NCBI GenBank assembly: GCA_965242775.1
Contig: CBDETI010000018.1
Location: 1 to 64,000 of the forward strand
Origin: JAWPMT01 sp965242775
Lineage (GTDB): Bacteria > Bacteroidota > Bacteroidia > Cytophagales > Cyclobacteriaceae
Reading direction: 5' to 3'
Length of the DNA stretch: 64,000 nt
Shown: positions 1 to 9,395 of the stretch, one piece after another
Numbering within the stretch: the first letter of the stretch is position 1
Layout of the letters: the number at the start of each line of letters is the position of its first letter
The notes under the pieces: model-generated
The model's database searches: none
Told to the model about the DNA's origin: nothing
The model's input: the letters and a program-made list of their open reading frames with translations, nothing else
Made by a program: the position numbers and the translations under genes

Positions 1-28
1 AGGCTTTCCAAAAGAATAATAATTTAGT

Positions 29-1183
29 TCATCTTCGTGCCTCATTATTCAGGTACTTGGGTAGGTCGGTTGGATTTTCGCAGCCGATTTGCTCCATAAC
101 TTGTTTGAACTGTGTCTTGAGGAGAGCAGCCATGTGGTCCCCGCCTTCTTTTCCTAATGCACATGTGCTGTACATGAAGGACCTGCCCATGAATGTGAAT
201 TGGGCCCCAGAGGCAAGGGCTCTGGCGATATCAGGTCCGGAGCGCAGGCCACTGTCCATCATGATTTTAATTTTATCACCGAATTTGGCAGAGATGGACG
301 GAAGAGTTGAAATGCTCGAGGGGCCAGCATCAAGTTGTCGGCCTCCATGGTTGGATAGAATAATTCCATCTAGCCCTGTTTTCACTGCTAATTCTGTGTC
401 TTCTTCGCTGGCAATCCCTTTTAAGACTAGTTTTCCTTTCCAAAGATCTCGGAGAGCGGCAATTTTCTCTTGGCTTAACCTGCCGGCGAATGTTTGATCC
501 ATAAAAGCTCCCAACTGCTTTATATCCATCTGTTTTGGCATATACTGCCGGAGTGTTTCAAAAACTGGCTTCCCAGATTTTAATGTGTGCCATGCCCATC
601 GGGGTTTAGCCATTATTTGAAGTACATTTCTACTTGACATTTTTGGAGGCATAGCGAGTCCATTTCTAATGTCTCGTGGCCTAAATCCAAATGTGGGTAC
701 ATCACAGAGTATAACCAGAACCTCGCAGCCAGCAGCGGCTGCTCTTTTCAGTAAATCGTCTCGAAGTGCCTCTTCCTTGGGATGATAGAGCTGAAACCAA
801 AACCGACCTTCGGTAAGGTTACCAATTTTTTCAATACTGCTGGTTGAAACGGTGCTTAAAATGAAGGGGATATTGTGCTTCTTTGCGGCTTTTGCCAGTA
901 TCTCCGGGGCTCCTGGCCACATCAAACCTTGAAGACCAATTGGGGCGATACCAAAAGGCGCATCGTAAGTATGTCCGAAGAGTTCCGTTCTCAAATCAAC
1001 ACCTGAGAATGGTTTAAGGTATTGAGGCAATAACTGTATTGCCTGTAGGTCGGATCTGTTTTTATCTAAATTGAGGTCTTCATTACAGCCTCCATCCAGG
1101 TATTCAAAAGCAAATTTTGGAATTCTATGACGGGCGCGGACCCGCAAATCCGCTATGGCTGGGTATTTGGAGTTGAAATTCAT
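29..1183 (-). CDS. FMN-dependent alpha-hydroxy-acid oxidising protein (lactate/glycolate/mandelate type)
   Basis: Flavin enzyme of the L-lactate dehydrogenase / glycolate oxidase family, which oxidises a 2-hydroxy acid to the 2-keto acid with FMN. The 384-residue length is normal for the family. The best marker is the SNHGGRQLD block at about residues 277-285, which carries the catalytic His and the substrate-binding Arg. It is followed by a DSGLRSGPDI phosphate-binding segment and GRSFMYS near the C-terminus. A GFRPRDIRNGL block near residue 167 matches the substrate-loop region. I chose the ATG at 1183 over the in-frame GTG at 1210 because the family N-terminus (YPAIADLR) follows it closely. 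It is transcribed divergently from the BatA-like gene. The substrate cannot be told from sequence; the GGCNED segment near the N-terminus is slightly unusual where GGA or GGS is common. Confidence 0.88.
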   Translation of the reverse strand: MNFNSKYPAIADLRVRARHRIPKFAFEYLDGGCNEDLNLDKNRSDLQAIQLLPQYLKPFSGVDLRTELFGHTYDAPFGIAPIGLQGLMWPGAPEILAKAAKKHNIPFILSTVSTSSIEKIGNLTEGRFWFQLYHPKEEALRDDLLKRAAAAGCEVLVILCDVPTFGFRPRDIRNGLAMPPKMSSRNVLQIMAKPRWAWHTLKSGKPVFETLRQYMPKQMDIKQLGAFMDQTFAGRLSQEKIAALRDLWKGKLVLKGIASEEDTELAVKTGLDGIILSNHGGRQLDAGPSSISTLPSISAKFGDKIKIMMDSGLRSGPDIARALASGAQFTFMGRSFMYSTCALGKEGGDHMAALLKTQFKQVMEQIGCENPTDLPKYLNNEARR

Positions 1184-1278
1184 TTTGTCCTGGCCGCAAA
1201 TAGAAGTCACAGGCTATTTGCAAAAAAAAAATGATGTGCAATAACTAAAATAATCTATTATCGTTGTGATTTTCGAAT

Positions 1279-3267
1279 ATGACGTTTGCTTCACCTCAGA
1301 TTTTGTGGGGACTTTTCCTCTTACTGATACCCATTATTGTTCATTTATTCCTGTTTAGACGGACCAAGAAAATATATTTCTCCAACGTCTCAAGGATCGC
1401 CTTGGTGAAAGATGATACTAAGTCAAGAAATCGTCTTCAACATTTGCTAGTGTTGTTGATGCGCCTGTTGTTCGTCTTTTTTTTGATCCTGGCATTTCTC
1501 GGTCCTCGTAAATCGACGGAAGGAACTGAGGCTAGCAGATCGGTAATTTTTATTGACAATAGCTACAGTCTATCGCGAGAAGTTGACGGGGGTGTGTCGG
1601 GTTTGACAGAAATGCTAGCCACCGTTTCTCAATATGTATCCAATCGCTCATTGGATCATGAGTTTGTGATCCTGACAAATGATTTTGATCCTTTTTCAAA
1701 TCATTTTAAATCGAGGGGCGAGACCTTGGACTATCTGACGGAAATAGAATTTTCGTCGATAGCGAGAAACGCCGAAGCGGTGGTGAATAGGTTGTCTAAT
1801 TATGTGGGTGAAGATGTCGCTTTTTTGATCTTTTCTGATTTTCAAAAGACGACTTTTGACTTGGAAGCGGTGAATTTTTCGGCTTTCGCCAGCAACAGCA
1901 TTAGCTTATTCCCATTGAGGAGTGATAATTTATCTAATATATACGTCGATTCGGTTTATTTGTCCAGTCCATTTTTTAACCTGGATCAGTTGAATGGGAT
2001 CGTTTTTGTGGTGGGGAATGTCGGCGCTGACCAGCCCAAAGAAGCATCTTTTCGGCTACTGGAGGGTACTAAGCTGATTGGCTCTCAAACGGTATCTGTT
2101 GCTGCCAACGCTAGGACGGAGGTTTCATTTGAGGTTGATCTGAAGCGAATAAAAACTGGAAAATTGTCGTTGACATTCGAGGACTACCCGGTTTCCTTTG
2201 ATAATGATTTTTTGCTTTCTCTTCCCAGGTTCCAGCGGGTAAAGATTGGAGTCGTTTCTAGTGAGGATCGCTCCTATTTTGAAAGTGTATTCGGGAACGA
2301 GGCCTTTTTTGAAGTGACCCGTTTTGAGGTAAATCGAATAGATTTTTCAATTTTACAGGCCATGGACCTGGTTGTTGTGGAAGGTTTAAATGCGTTGCCT
2401 GAGTGGGTCCGGACAATGGAAGGGGTTGATTTTGTGGTGGTTCCAAGCGGCCAACAATATGACGTGGATGAGCTGGCAGAATATCTCAATATGGATGTTT
2501 CCGTTAGCGAGGTTGGTGAAGCTCCCGAAAATTTGCGGCTCCAAAACACGGACCATCCCTTTTTCGAGGGACTATTAGGGGACATTCCTCAAAACCTTGC
2601 GATGCCACGGGCGAAAACTGCACTACGTCATCGATCAACGGTCAACACCATCTTGGGGAACGAGTTTGGTGAACCTTTTCTATCGATTTTTAGTAGGGAT
2701 AAGAACCTATATCTCTTCTGCGGTCCTGTAAGCAAAGTCTATACAGACTTAGCGGATCACGCAGTTTTTTTACCATTAATGTATCGAATTGCCCAAAGAA
2801 GCGCGGATGTTGTGGACCTGGTTTCATATCGATTTGACCAGCGGTTGGTGGAGTTGGTCTCGGAGAACACGGGAAACAAACCTATTGCCCTGCAGGGCTC
2901 GAGTACCAGACTTGTTCCAAATCATTACTTTTCGGGGGGCAAACTGCTGATCGAATTACCCTCAAGTGGGCTGAATGAAGGGTTTTATGCGGTCATGGAG
3001 GGTGCGGACACTTTAATGTTTCTGGCTTTGAATGTGCCCAAGAGTGAATCATTGATGGAAACTCATACCGGTTCAGAGCTTACAGAGCGATTTGCCTCGG
3101 AAGGAAACGTGCGCGTAATAGCAGAAACGACAGCATTCGAAAGAAGCGCTGGGGTAGGCTTAAATGGCGGAGCAGAATATTGGAAATATGCCCTAGCTTT
3201 GAGCTTACTATTTGCTTTTGTAGAGATACTTTTGGTCCGATTGGCGCGGGTCAATCACAAAGGTTGA
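1279..3267 (+). CDS. BatA/aerotolerance-regulator-like membrane protein
   Basis: Membrane protein of the Bacteroidota BatA-N type. Residues 5-25 form a first membrane helix followed by a basic stretch (FRRTKK), residues about 55-75 a second, and about 638-656 a C-terminal third. Between them lies a long soluble part starting with FIDNSYSLS (91-99), which resembles the DxSxS start of a von Willebrand A domain; the rest of a full metal site is not evident. The ATG at 1279 gives the canonical start MTFASPQILWGLFLLLIPII. Family members sit near Bat operons or alone; here it stands alone, followed after 71 bases by two DUF4199 genes on the same strand. The molecular role is not established; protein-complex assembly or envelope stress is only a family-level guess. 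Confidence 0.8.
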   Translation: MTFASPQILWGLFLLLIPIIVHLFLFRRTKKIYFSNVSRIALVKDDTKSRNRLQHLLVLLMRLLFVFFLILAFLGPRKSTEGTEASRSVIFIDNSYSLSREVDGGVSGLTEMLATVSQYVSNRSLDHEFVILTNDFDPFSNHFKSRGETLDYLTEIEFSSIARNAEAVVNRLSNYVGEDVAFLIFSDFQKTTFDLEAVNFSAFASNSISLFPLRSDNLSNIYVDSVYLSSPFFNLDQLNGIVFVVGNVGADQPKEASFRLLEGTKLIGSQTVSVAANARTEVSFEVDLKRIKTGKLSLTFEDYPVSFDNDFLLSLPRFQRVKIGVVSSEDRSYFESVFGNEAFFEVTRFEVNRIDFSILQAMDLVVVEGLNALPEWVRTMEGVDFVVVPSGQQYDVDELAEYLNMDVSVSEVGEAPENLRLQNTDHPFFEGLLGDIPQNLAMPRAKTALRHRSTVNTILGNEFGEPFLSIFSRDKNLYLFCGPVSKVYTDLADHAVFLPLMYRIAQRSADVVDLVSYRFDQRLVELVSENTGNKPIALQGSSTRLVPNHYFSGGKLLIELPSSGLNEGFYAVMEGADTLMFLALNVPKSESLMETHTGSELTERFASEGNVRVIAETTAFERSAGVGLNGGAEYWKYALALSLLFAFVEILLVRLARVNHKG

Positions 3268-3338
3268 GCAACGAGGCGTTTCTGTGCGGATTTCATTAAA
3301 GTTATTTTCTAGCTTCTTAAAACAACCATTTAACATCC

Positions 3339-3848
3339 ATGATTAGGATTTCGGTAAAGTATGGAGTTGTAACCTCTTTGTTTCTGATGCTGGTATGGGC
3401 TTTGTCCATAGTCTTTGATGGTGAGCCACTTCTTGACCCGAACCAATTAATAATTGACGTGGTAGTTTTCACCATTTTCATTGGTTTTGCTACCAAGGAA
3501 TTTCGCTCTTTGAGCAACCCGCCAGTTCTACATTTTTGGCAGGGGATGACTGTTGGGTTTGTCGTTTACATGGTGGCTGTCAGCCTGTTTGTAGTAGTTG
3601 GCTATTTCTATGCAATACTTTCTGAGAATTTTTTGACGAATTATCAAGCCAATGCGCTGGATTACTACAGCCAGAAGCAGGAGTTGTTTGTTTCCGAGTT
3701 CGGTGAAGAAATGTACGAAAAAGCCCTGGATGATGTAAGAAATGCCACTATATCCCAACTAATTTGGGGGGCGGCATTAAAAAAAGTTTTTGCCGCCTTT
3801 TTAGTCACTCCGGTGATATCGGTAATTTTAAGAAAGAAACCTAACTAA
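3339..3848 (+). CDS. DUF4199-type membrane protein (first of tandem pair)
   Basis: Small integral membrane protein of 169 residues with about four hydrophobic segments: residues 5-25, 30-48, 68-95 and 140-162. It has an acidic, tyrosine-rich stretch (about 105-130) between the third and fourth. That architecture, with the extramembrane acidic loop ahead of the last helix, is typical of the Bacteroidota DUF4199 family, whose function is unknown. It ends two bases before the next gene, which has the same layout, so the two are probably a duplicated pair and co-transcribed with the glycosyltransferases downstream. In Bacteroidota, DUF4199 genes are often found beside family-2 glycosyltransferases, as here. 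Confidence 0.7.
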   Translation: MIRISVKYGVVTSLFLMLVWALSIVFDGEPLLDPNQLIIDVVVFTIFIGFATKEFRSLSNPPVLHFWQGMTVGFVVYMVAVSLFVVVGYFYAILSENFLTNYQANALDYYSQKQELFVSEFGEEMYEKALDDVRNATISQLIWGAALKKVFAAFLVTPVISVILRKKPN

Positions 3849-3850
3849 TT

Positions 3851-4375
3851 ATGAATAAACACGGAATTAAGAGTGGTGCTATCATAGGCATCATCTCCAT
3901 TGTTATCAGCCTGTTACTCTATATCGTTGACGCGTCACTTTTTGCTGCCTGGTGGGTGGCACTTTTAATGCTTGCGGTGGTTATTGCGCTCGTGGCCTAT
4001 TACGGGATTCAGCATCGCAATGAGGAAGGAGGCTTTTTGACTTTTGGCAAGGGTTGGATCTATTCAATGAATGCTTTTATAGTGGCCGGACTAATAGGCA
4101 CACTTTTCAGAATTCTTCTTTTTAACGTCGTTGACCCTGACTTAGCTGAGATTGTTACGGATCAAGCAGTTGAGAATGCAGCCTCCATGATGGAGAGCTT
4201 TGGCACACCGGAAGAAGCCATGGATCAGGCTTTGGAGGATACCAGGAAGAGCACAATGGAGAGTTTTACGGTAATGGGAAATATGAAAAATTTTCTATGG
4301 GCAATCCTAATATATGCCATTGTATCACTCATTACGGGGGCTATCATCAAGAAAAACAAACCCGAAACGCTCTAG
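3851..4375 (+). CDS. DUF4199-type membrane protein (second of tandem pair)
   Basis: A 174-residue membrane protein with the same plan as the gene before it: two N-terminal helices (about 9-29 and 33-50), a third at about 70-92, an acidic methionine-rich loop (about 95-140) and a final helix (about 147-166) ending in KKNKPE. It is more hydrophobic and more typical of DUF4199 than its neighbour. Start ATG at 3851 lies only two bases after the upstream stop, and the next gene begins six bases after this one ends, so translation is probably coupled through the cluster. Function is unknown. A role with the lipid-linked sugar transferases downstream is an inference from position alone. Confidence 0.75.
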   Translation: MNKHGIKSGAIIGIISIVISLLLYIVDASLFAAWWVALLMLAVVIALVAYYGIQHRNEEGGFLTFGKGWIYSMNAFIVAGLIGTLFRILLFNVVDPDLAEIVTDQAVENAASMMESFGTPEEAMDQALEDTRKSTMESFTVMGNMKNFLWAILIYAIVSLITGAIIKKNKPETL

Positions 4376-4381
4376 TATTTA

Positions 4382-5350
4382 GTGTCTACAGGCCAGCTCG
4401 AAATCAGTATTGTAATACCTGTTTTCAATGAAGAGGAATCATTGAAGGAACTTTGTTCATGGGTATTGAGAGTTTTAGCTGAGGAGCAATTACGGGGGGA
4501 AATTATTTTCATTGATGATGGCAGCAGTGATGGTACATGGAATGTGATCCAGGGGCTAGCTTCAGAGCATACCCCAGTTTTGGGCTTGAAGTTTCGCAGA
4601 AATCAAGGTAAGTCTGCTGCGCTTCAAGCCGGATTTGATCGGGCGATGGGAGAAGTAGTTTTTACTCTGGATGGAGATATGCAGGATAGTCCGGACGAAA
4701 TCCCTGCTATGCGGAGAATGATCCTGGACGGCCTTGATCTTGTTTCGGGATGGAAAAAGAAAAGGCATGACCCCCTGGAGAAGCGGCTCCCGTCCAAGTT
4801 TTTCAATAAGGTCACGAGTTGGGTCTCCGGAATCCAGCTGCATGACTTCAATTGTGGCTTGAAGGCCTACAGAAATGATGTGGTCAAGTCGCTTCGCCTG
4901 TATGGTGAAATGCATCGATATATCCCTTTGCTGGCAAAATGGAGGGGCTTTGACAAGATCGGGGAAAAGGTGGTGGAGCACCGGGCCCGGAAGTACGGGC
5001 ACACGAAGTTTGGGATAGAGCGGTACCTAACAGGTTTTCTCGATCTGATTTCGGTGATTTTTGTAACCAGATTCAAGAAAAAGCCGATGCACTTTTTTGG
5101 ACTCTGGGGAACGCTCTCATTTTTGATCGGAATGGCTATCACGATCTACGTAATAGGTGATAAGATTTACAGACTGACTTATTCATTGCCTGTACGGGAT
5201 GTCGTCGATCAGCCCCTTTTCTTTCTGGCCTTGGTGGCCCTTATTATAGGAGTGCAACTATTTCTAGCAGGTTTTTTAGCAGAATTGATTCTTCAACCAG
5301 GTGCTCGTAAATCTGAAGATGACATTGAGCAAATCGTAGGAGGGGGGTAG
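4382..5350 (+). CDS. Family 2 glycosyltransferase, dolichyl-phosphate-mannose-synthase-like, two C-terminal TM helices
   Basis: GT-A fold glycosyltransferase that probably moves a sugar from a nucleotide donor to a polyprenyl phosphate at the inner membrane. The catalytic half opens with ISIVIPVFNEE and carries DDGSSDGT (45-52), which binds the nucleotide, and DGDMQD (97-102), the metal-binding DxD site. A conserved NCGLKAYR segment follows. Two hydrophobic helices (about 235-262 and 277-305) anchor the C-terminus, as in GtrB/DPM-type enzymes. Translation appears to begin at a GTG (4382). The gene lies in a tight run with the DUF4199 genes before and another GT2 after it, four bases apart. 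The sugar cannot be deduced. Confidence 0.85.
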   Translation: MSTGQLEISIVIPVFNEEESLKELCSWVLRVLAEEQLRGEIIFIDDGSSDGTWNVIQGLASEHTPVLGLKFRRNQGKSAALQAGFDRAMGEVVFTLDGDMQDSPDEIPAMRRMILDGLDLVSGWKKKRHDPLEKRLPSKFFNKVTSWVSGIQLHDFNCGLKAYRNDVVKSLRLYGEMHRYIPLLAKWRGFDKIGEKVVEHRARKYGHTKFGIERYLTGFLDLISVIFVTRFKKKPMHFFGLWGTLSFLIGMAITIYVIGDKIYRLTYSLPVRDVVDQPLFFLALVALIIGVQLFLAGFLAELILQPGARKSEDDIEQIVGGG

Positions 5351-5354
5351 ATGC

Positions 5355-6347
5355 GTGAGGTTTTCAGTCGTAATACCGGTATATAACAGACCTGAGGAAC
5401 TGCAGGAACTGCTAGCAACTATCTGTAGGCAATCTCGCTTACCTGACGAAGTAGTTGTAATCGAAGATGGGAGTACTTTGGCTTCGGATAAGGTTGTGGC
5501 TGGTTATTCGGATCGATTGAATATCATCTATCACGTGCAGGAAAATACGGGCCAGGGCTTTGCAAGAAACACAGGCTACCGACTTTCCACTGGAGATTTC
5601 CTTATTGTTTTTGATTCTGACTGCCTCTTGCCTGACGGCTATCTGGAGGGGGTCGAAGCTTTTCTGAAGACTCACGCCGTAGATGCCTTTGGTGGTCCGG
5701 ATGCTGCGCATCCTTCTTTTAATAAGGTACAAAAGGCTATCAGCCACTCGATGACGTCTTTTTTCACTACCGGGGGTATGCGAGGCGGAAAGATCAGGAT
5801 TGGGGGTTATCATCCCCGTAGCTTTAACATGGGGATCAGTCGTGAGGCCTTTGAGAAGACGGGAGGCTACAGAATTCCCTTCATGGGCGAAGATCTTGAG
5901 TTTAGTACCAGGCTTATTGATGAAGGTTTGGTCACGGCTTTGATACCGCAGGCGGTGGTCTATCATAAGAGAAGGACAAGCTTGATTAAGTTTTTCAAAC
6001 AACTGTTTTACTTTGGACGGGCACGAATAAACCTTACGAGATTTCACCCAGGGCAACTCAAGTTGATGCATTGGTTCCCCACGATTTTTACTGCGGGCCT
6101 AGCAGGTTCTCTTATTTTATTGCCTATCGCGCCGGTCTTCGGGGCCACCGGAATTGGGTTGTACCTGTTTTATTTCGGGCTTGTGGCTCTAGAGTGCTCC
6201 TTCAAATACAGGTCATTGGCTGTAGGAGCATTATCAGCGGTGGCAGTCTGGCTACAATTTGCTGGATACGGGACTGGACTTGTTTATGAGCTTGTGCGTA
6301 AGTGGCGGGGCATAGACCCCAACACACCTTACATTGATCTTTATTAA
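5355..6347 (+). CDS. Family 2 glycosyltransferase with C-terminal membrane segments
   Basis: Second GT-A glycosyltransferase, 330 residues. It opens with FSVVIPVYNRPEEL, has EDGST at 37-41 and a FDSDC metal site at 86-90, and a GED motif near residue 178 as expected for the catalytic base region. Two or three hydrophobic segments lie between about 232 and 312, so the enzyme is probably membrane-bound with its active site in the cytoplasm. The start is a GTG at 5355, four bases after the previous stop. The 3' end overlaps the convergent methyltransferase gene by four bases. Together with the preceding enzyme it suggests a small envelope-glycan or lipid-linked sugar pathway. The acceptor is unknown. 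Confidence 0.83.
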   Translation: MRFSVVIPVYNRPEELQELLATICRQSRLPDEVVVIEDGSTLASDKVVAGYSDRLNIIYHVQENTGQGFARNTGYRLSTGDFLIVFDSDCLLPDGYLEGVEAFLKTHAVDAFGGPDAAHPSFNKVQKAISHSMTSFFTTGGMRGGKIRIGGYHPRSFNMGISREAFEKTGGYRIPFMGEDLEFSTRLIDEGLVTALIPQAVVYHKRRTSLIKFFKQLFYFGRARINLTRFHPGQLKLMHWFPTIFTAGLAGSLILLPIAPVFGATGIGLYLFYFGLVALECSFKYRSLAVGALSAVAVWLQFAGYGTGLVYELVRKWRGIDPNTPYIDLY

Positions 6348-7117
6348 ACCGGCTTAATGGCCCTAAAGATTATTTCGTCAGCGGGCAGCGCGTATTTTCT
6401 GATTTCACTCTCCTCTAACCTTTTGACAAAATCGTTTTCTTCGACGGTAAAGCCAGCTTTCTCAATTCGCCTTGGGTAATCCTGGCCGTACATCCTGACA
6501 TGATCATCTTGTCCAAATAGTCTTTCGCGTTCTTGCGGGTCAGTAATGGATGGGTCTTCGATGGTGTCGGGGCGCCATGGAGTGAAAATAGGGATTTGTA
6601 AAATGGCCCAGCCTCCCGGTTTCAGTACGCGTTTCATTTCTTGCATTGCCAGCATGTCATTTTCTACATGCTCCAGGACGTGGTTGCAAAAGATTACATC
6701 AAAGCTGTTGTCTTCGAAAGGCATCTTGTGAATGTCCATTTTCACCTGTGCCAGTGGGCTTTCCAGGTCTGCGGTTATATAGTCTAAGTTTTCTAGTTCT
6801 TCAAAATGCTTGATAAAGCAAATTTCGGGGGCGATGTGCAGCATTTTTCTAGTCGCAGAAAAAAAGTCCGTCTCCCTCATCAGAAAAAGCCATAGTAGCC
6901 GGTGCCGTTCCAGGGCAAGACAAGATGGGCATAATGCATTTTCGCGGGCCTCGCGTCCGTAGGGTACGAATTTGCGAAATTCGGATTTACAAACAGGGCA
7001 AGTCACCTCCGACCCGCGGTAAAAAATAGACATAGCTTTCAGTACGATGTGGCTGAAGAGCTGTAGATACTTCCTGGGAATTCGCTTGAGCGAGTAGCTA
7101 ATGATTTTTTTGATCAT
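6344..7117 (-). CDS. Class I SAM-dependent methyltransferase with N-terminal zinc-ribbon-like CxxC pair
   Basis: A 257-residue methyltransferase of the Methyltransf_11 type. Residues 40-43 (CPVC) and 63-66 (CPSC) make a probable zinc ribbon ahead of the Rossmann fold. Within the fold, LHIAPE stands where the SAM-binding motif I should be, HKMPFEDNSFDVIFCNHVLEHV (residues about 130-151) contains motifs III-IV, and VLKPGGWAILQIP is the typical post-motif. The classical GxGxG is replaced by HIAPE, a known variation in this subgroup. It is convergent with the glycosyltransferases and overlaps the last by four bases. The substrate is not predictable; similar proteins sit in cell-surface sugar loci, which fits the neighbours. 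Confidence 0.8.
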   Translation of the reverse strand: MIKKIISYSLKRIPRKYLQLFSHIVLKAMSIFYRGSEVTCPVCKSEFRKFVPYGREARENALCPSCLALERHRLLWLFLMRETDFFSATRKMLHIAPEICFIKHFEELENLDYITADLESPLAQVKMDIHKMPFEDNSFDVIFCNHVLEHVENDMLAMQEMKRVLKPGGWAILQIPIFTPWRPDTIEDPSITDPQERERLFGQDDHVRMYGQDYPRRIEKAGFTVEENDFVKRLEESEIRKYALPADEIIFRAIKPV

Positions 7118-7200
7118 GGGCCTAAATTGGCGACTTCTTTACGTTTCAAAGTTATATTAAACAGAACCTTTTATATTCGATAATTAAACCGCAGGGCAAT

Positions 7201-7775
7201 TTGCTACTTATCGTCAGGGTCATTTTTTTATTAGTCTTTTTGGGAGGCTATCTGACGTCATCAGCTCAGAAAAGAGAGAAGTCGGTTCATGACTATTTTC
7301 CGTCTGAGAATATTGACGCTCGTACTGACTACAACAAAAAGCAAAACCTTCCAAAAGAGAAAAATATCTCATTCATCGTCAAGAATAATACCGCGAACTT
7401 GCTGTATGGTAATCCGTGCATGATCGACGAGACCCACCGCATGGGTTTTGAGTATTCGATTCAGATCCCGGGCTTGCCTGGTAGTATTAGAACTGTGCCC
7501 AGGGTTTGGAGAAATACTGGTGTGTGGTTGAAGTTGATCTTCACCAAAGGTCCGTGGTGGAAACTGACACTGAACCGACGTGTCAAGGACTGCCGGAAAC
7601 GCAGTGGTGATCTGGTTGGGTGACGATTGATCTTCTGCAAAGAGGAGACTATTTGAGTTGGTCAAGGCAAGCATTCCGTTTGGTAATTAAAAATGATTGG
7701 TTGAATCGAGCATATGAGGTAACCGTTGCGGATTGCTCCCGAAGCAACTACTATCTCAGATTATATTCGGGTTGA
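7201..7775 (+). pseudogene. Broken gene for a small secreted protein (frameshift plus in-frame stop)
   Basis: A secreted protein of about 190 residues is encoded in pieces. The first frame (TTG start at 7201) gives a signal peptide (LLIVRVIFLLVFLGGYLTSSAQ) and a soluble part up to about 7515. From there plausible coding continues two bases out of phase, beginning VVEVDLHQ and running to a stop at 7773-7775, with one TGA at 7608-7610 inside it. The last 50 residues (SGWVTIDLLQRGDYL...YYLRLYSG) read as an ordinary beta-rich segment. At least one indel and one stop separate the pieces. I do not recognise the family. It could be a decayed gene or a victim of the same base-calling errors seen elsewhere in the window. 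Confidence 0.5.
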
Positions 7776-7813
7776 AGCCTGTTGGTGGGACTCTGAGCAA
7801 ATCTGATTACAAG

Positions 7814-8977
7814 TTAATAGCACAAAAATGGTAACTCGTACTTGTCGCTGAGTTGGGCGAGTGTGCGATAGTAAGCACAGGCCTCACTGGGTTGCTCCAT
7901 GGCCTCAAAGCTTTTGGCGATGGTATGATAGTTTTCCAGGCTATCGGGCCATATTTCTACATTCCATGTGGCTGCTTTGATTGCCATTTCAGGATCACCG
8001 ACTTGCAAATAGATATCCGCCAGTCCAGTATAAAGGTCGAAATGTATGGGAGGGATGAATTTAGCGTTGACCATGACTGGGAAAGCGTCTCCATAGGCAG
8101 CGCGATAATATTTGATTGCAAAGGAACTTGCTATTTCGAAATAATTCTTTGCTGTTTCGTAATCCTCCAATTGATCCCGGTGGATTTCGGCGAGTTGAAG
8201 ATAGGTACTAATGTGACGGTATCCGATGGTGAGCAGCTCTTTAAATACTTTAATAGATTCGTAAGGGCGATCGGCTTCCCGGTAGGCAATGGCCAGTTTT
8301 TCTTTTAGGGTCGTGATTTTTTTTGGGGCATGTTTTTGGAGCACTTCAAAGAAAACAATGGCATCCCGATACCTTTTCTGGTCAAAGGCCAACTCACCCT
8401 TTTTCAAGATCTCGTCTATAAGATTTCCTTTGTAATTTCTGATGTCTGTCTCGGTCGCATGAAATCCTCCTAAATCGTTGATTAGAACAAGGGTCCTATC
8501 CAGATCTCCCGACGCGTAAAGTGACTTGGCTCTTTCAAATTGCGAACGTCTTTCAGCTAGCAGTTGCTGCAGTTCTCGTTCTTTTATCAGGTTGTTGATT
8601 CCTATTCCTGCCATGATTATCAAAGCCACCACCAATGTGAACCCAAAGGCATAGGCAGTGGCGAGCCAATTTTGTCTGTAATCGACAGGAGGTGGGCTAT
8701 ACTCCTGGCGCCTGTAAGGAGTTGGTTCATAGTTTGGCGCCGCATCGGTTGTTGAGGCGCCATATTTCAATTTTAGATCGTACCTGGCTTTCTCATAAGG
8801 ATTAGACAGGATTTGATATGCCTCATTGATGGCTTTGAATTGTTCTTCGGCTACTTCGGATCCCTCGTTTTTGTCCGGGTGATACTTGACTGCCAGCTTC
8901 TTGAATGCCGCTTTTATGGCTTCAGGGGAGGCGTCTTCCGAAAGTCCGAGTTTGTGATAATGATTCTCCATTTCCAC
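7814..8977 (-). CDS. DnaJ-domain membrane protein with TPR repeats
   Basis: Co-chaperone-like protein of 387 residues. Residues 5-70 are a J domain with the invariant HPD at 33-35 (YHPDKNEG), which would stimulate an Hsp70 ATPase. A proline- and tyrosine-rich linker follows, then a single membrane helix near 105-128 (TAYAFGFTLVVALIIMAGI), then about 250 residues of tetratricopeptide repeats. With the N-terminal J domain in the cytoplasm, the TPR part would be periplasmic. It lacks the zinc-finger and C-terminal substrate domains of DnaJ, so it is a J-domain protein rather than DnaJ itself. The ORF opens MEMEN; the second Met may be the real start. Partner and client are unknown. Confidence 0.85.
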   Translation of the reverse strand: MEMENHYHKLGLSEDASPEAIKAAFKKLAVKYHPDKNEGSEVAEEQFKAINEAYQILSNPYEKARYDLKLKYGASTTDAAPNYEPTPYRRQEYSPPPVDYRQNWLATAYAFGFTLVVALIIMAGIGINNLIKERELQQLLAERRSQFERAKSLYASGDLDRTLVLINDLGGFHATETDIRNYKGNLIDEILKKGELAFDQKRYRDAIVFFEVLQKHAPKKITTLKEKLAIAYREADRPYESIKVFKELLTIGYRHISTYLQLAEIHRDQLEDYETAKNYFEIASSFAIKYYRAAYGDAFPVMVNAKFIPPIHFDLYTGLADIYLQVGDPEMAIKAATWNVEIWPDSLENYHTIAKSFEAMEQPSEACAYYRTLAQLSDKYELPFLCY

Positions 8978-9014
8978 CTGTTACCGAAACGCTTTTAGTC
9001 TTTGTCTAGTTTAG

Positions 9015-9383
9015 TTAACTGATTTTTTCGGACAAAAAATATCCCAATCCACATAGTATTAACCCACCAAGGATGCTTATTCCTGTATAGGAAAGCGCAT
9101 ATTGGAAATTTCCGGATTGAATGAATTTTACGTTCTCTAGGGAGAAAGTGGAAAAGGTGGTGAACCCACCACAAAACCCTGTCACCATCAAAAGGTAGAT
9201 GGTGGTGCTATTTTTTGAAACGGCCGAAAACAAGATGCCAATCAGCAACGAGCCTGCCAGATTCACTATGAGCGTGCCCCATGGAAAAGTGGAATTGGAA
9301 TTGGCTAGGGATAAAAGGCCAATTTTATATCGAAGCATGCTACCAACCAAACCGCCGATACCGACTAGGAGTAAGTCTTTCAT
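9015..9383 (-). CDS. crcB: Fluoride ion channel CrcB/Fluc
   Basis: Small membrane protein of 122 residues, the normal length for a Fluc subunit, with four hydrophobic helices. Family signatures are clear: GGLVGSMLRYKIG near the N-terminus, GTLIVNLAGSLLIG in helix 2 (the Asn lines the pore), and GFCGGFTTFSTFSLE at about residues 70-84, which contains the phenylalanine box and central sodium site. Fluc forms an antiparallel dimer that exports toxic fluoride. The gene follows the acyl-carrier-protein phosphodiesterase-like gene on the same strand by 12 bases, so the two are probably one transcript. I saw no crcB fluoride riboswitch upstream, but I could not fold the region. Confidence 0.93.
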   Translation of the reverse strand: MKDLLLVGIGGLVGSMLRYKIGLLSLANSNSTFPWGTLIVNLAGSLLIGILFSAVSKNSTTIYLLMVTGFCGGFTTFSTFSLENVKFIQSGNFQYALSYTGISILGGLILCGLGYFLSEKIS

Positions 9384-9395
9384 AGGGCAATCTTC

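Noticed and set aside
57..497. 146-aa reading frame on the plus strand
   Set aside because: It lies opposite the 2-hydroxy-acid dehydrogenase gene and has no recognisable protein features.
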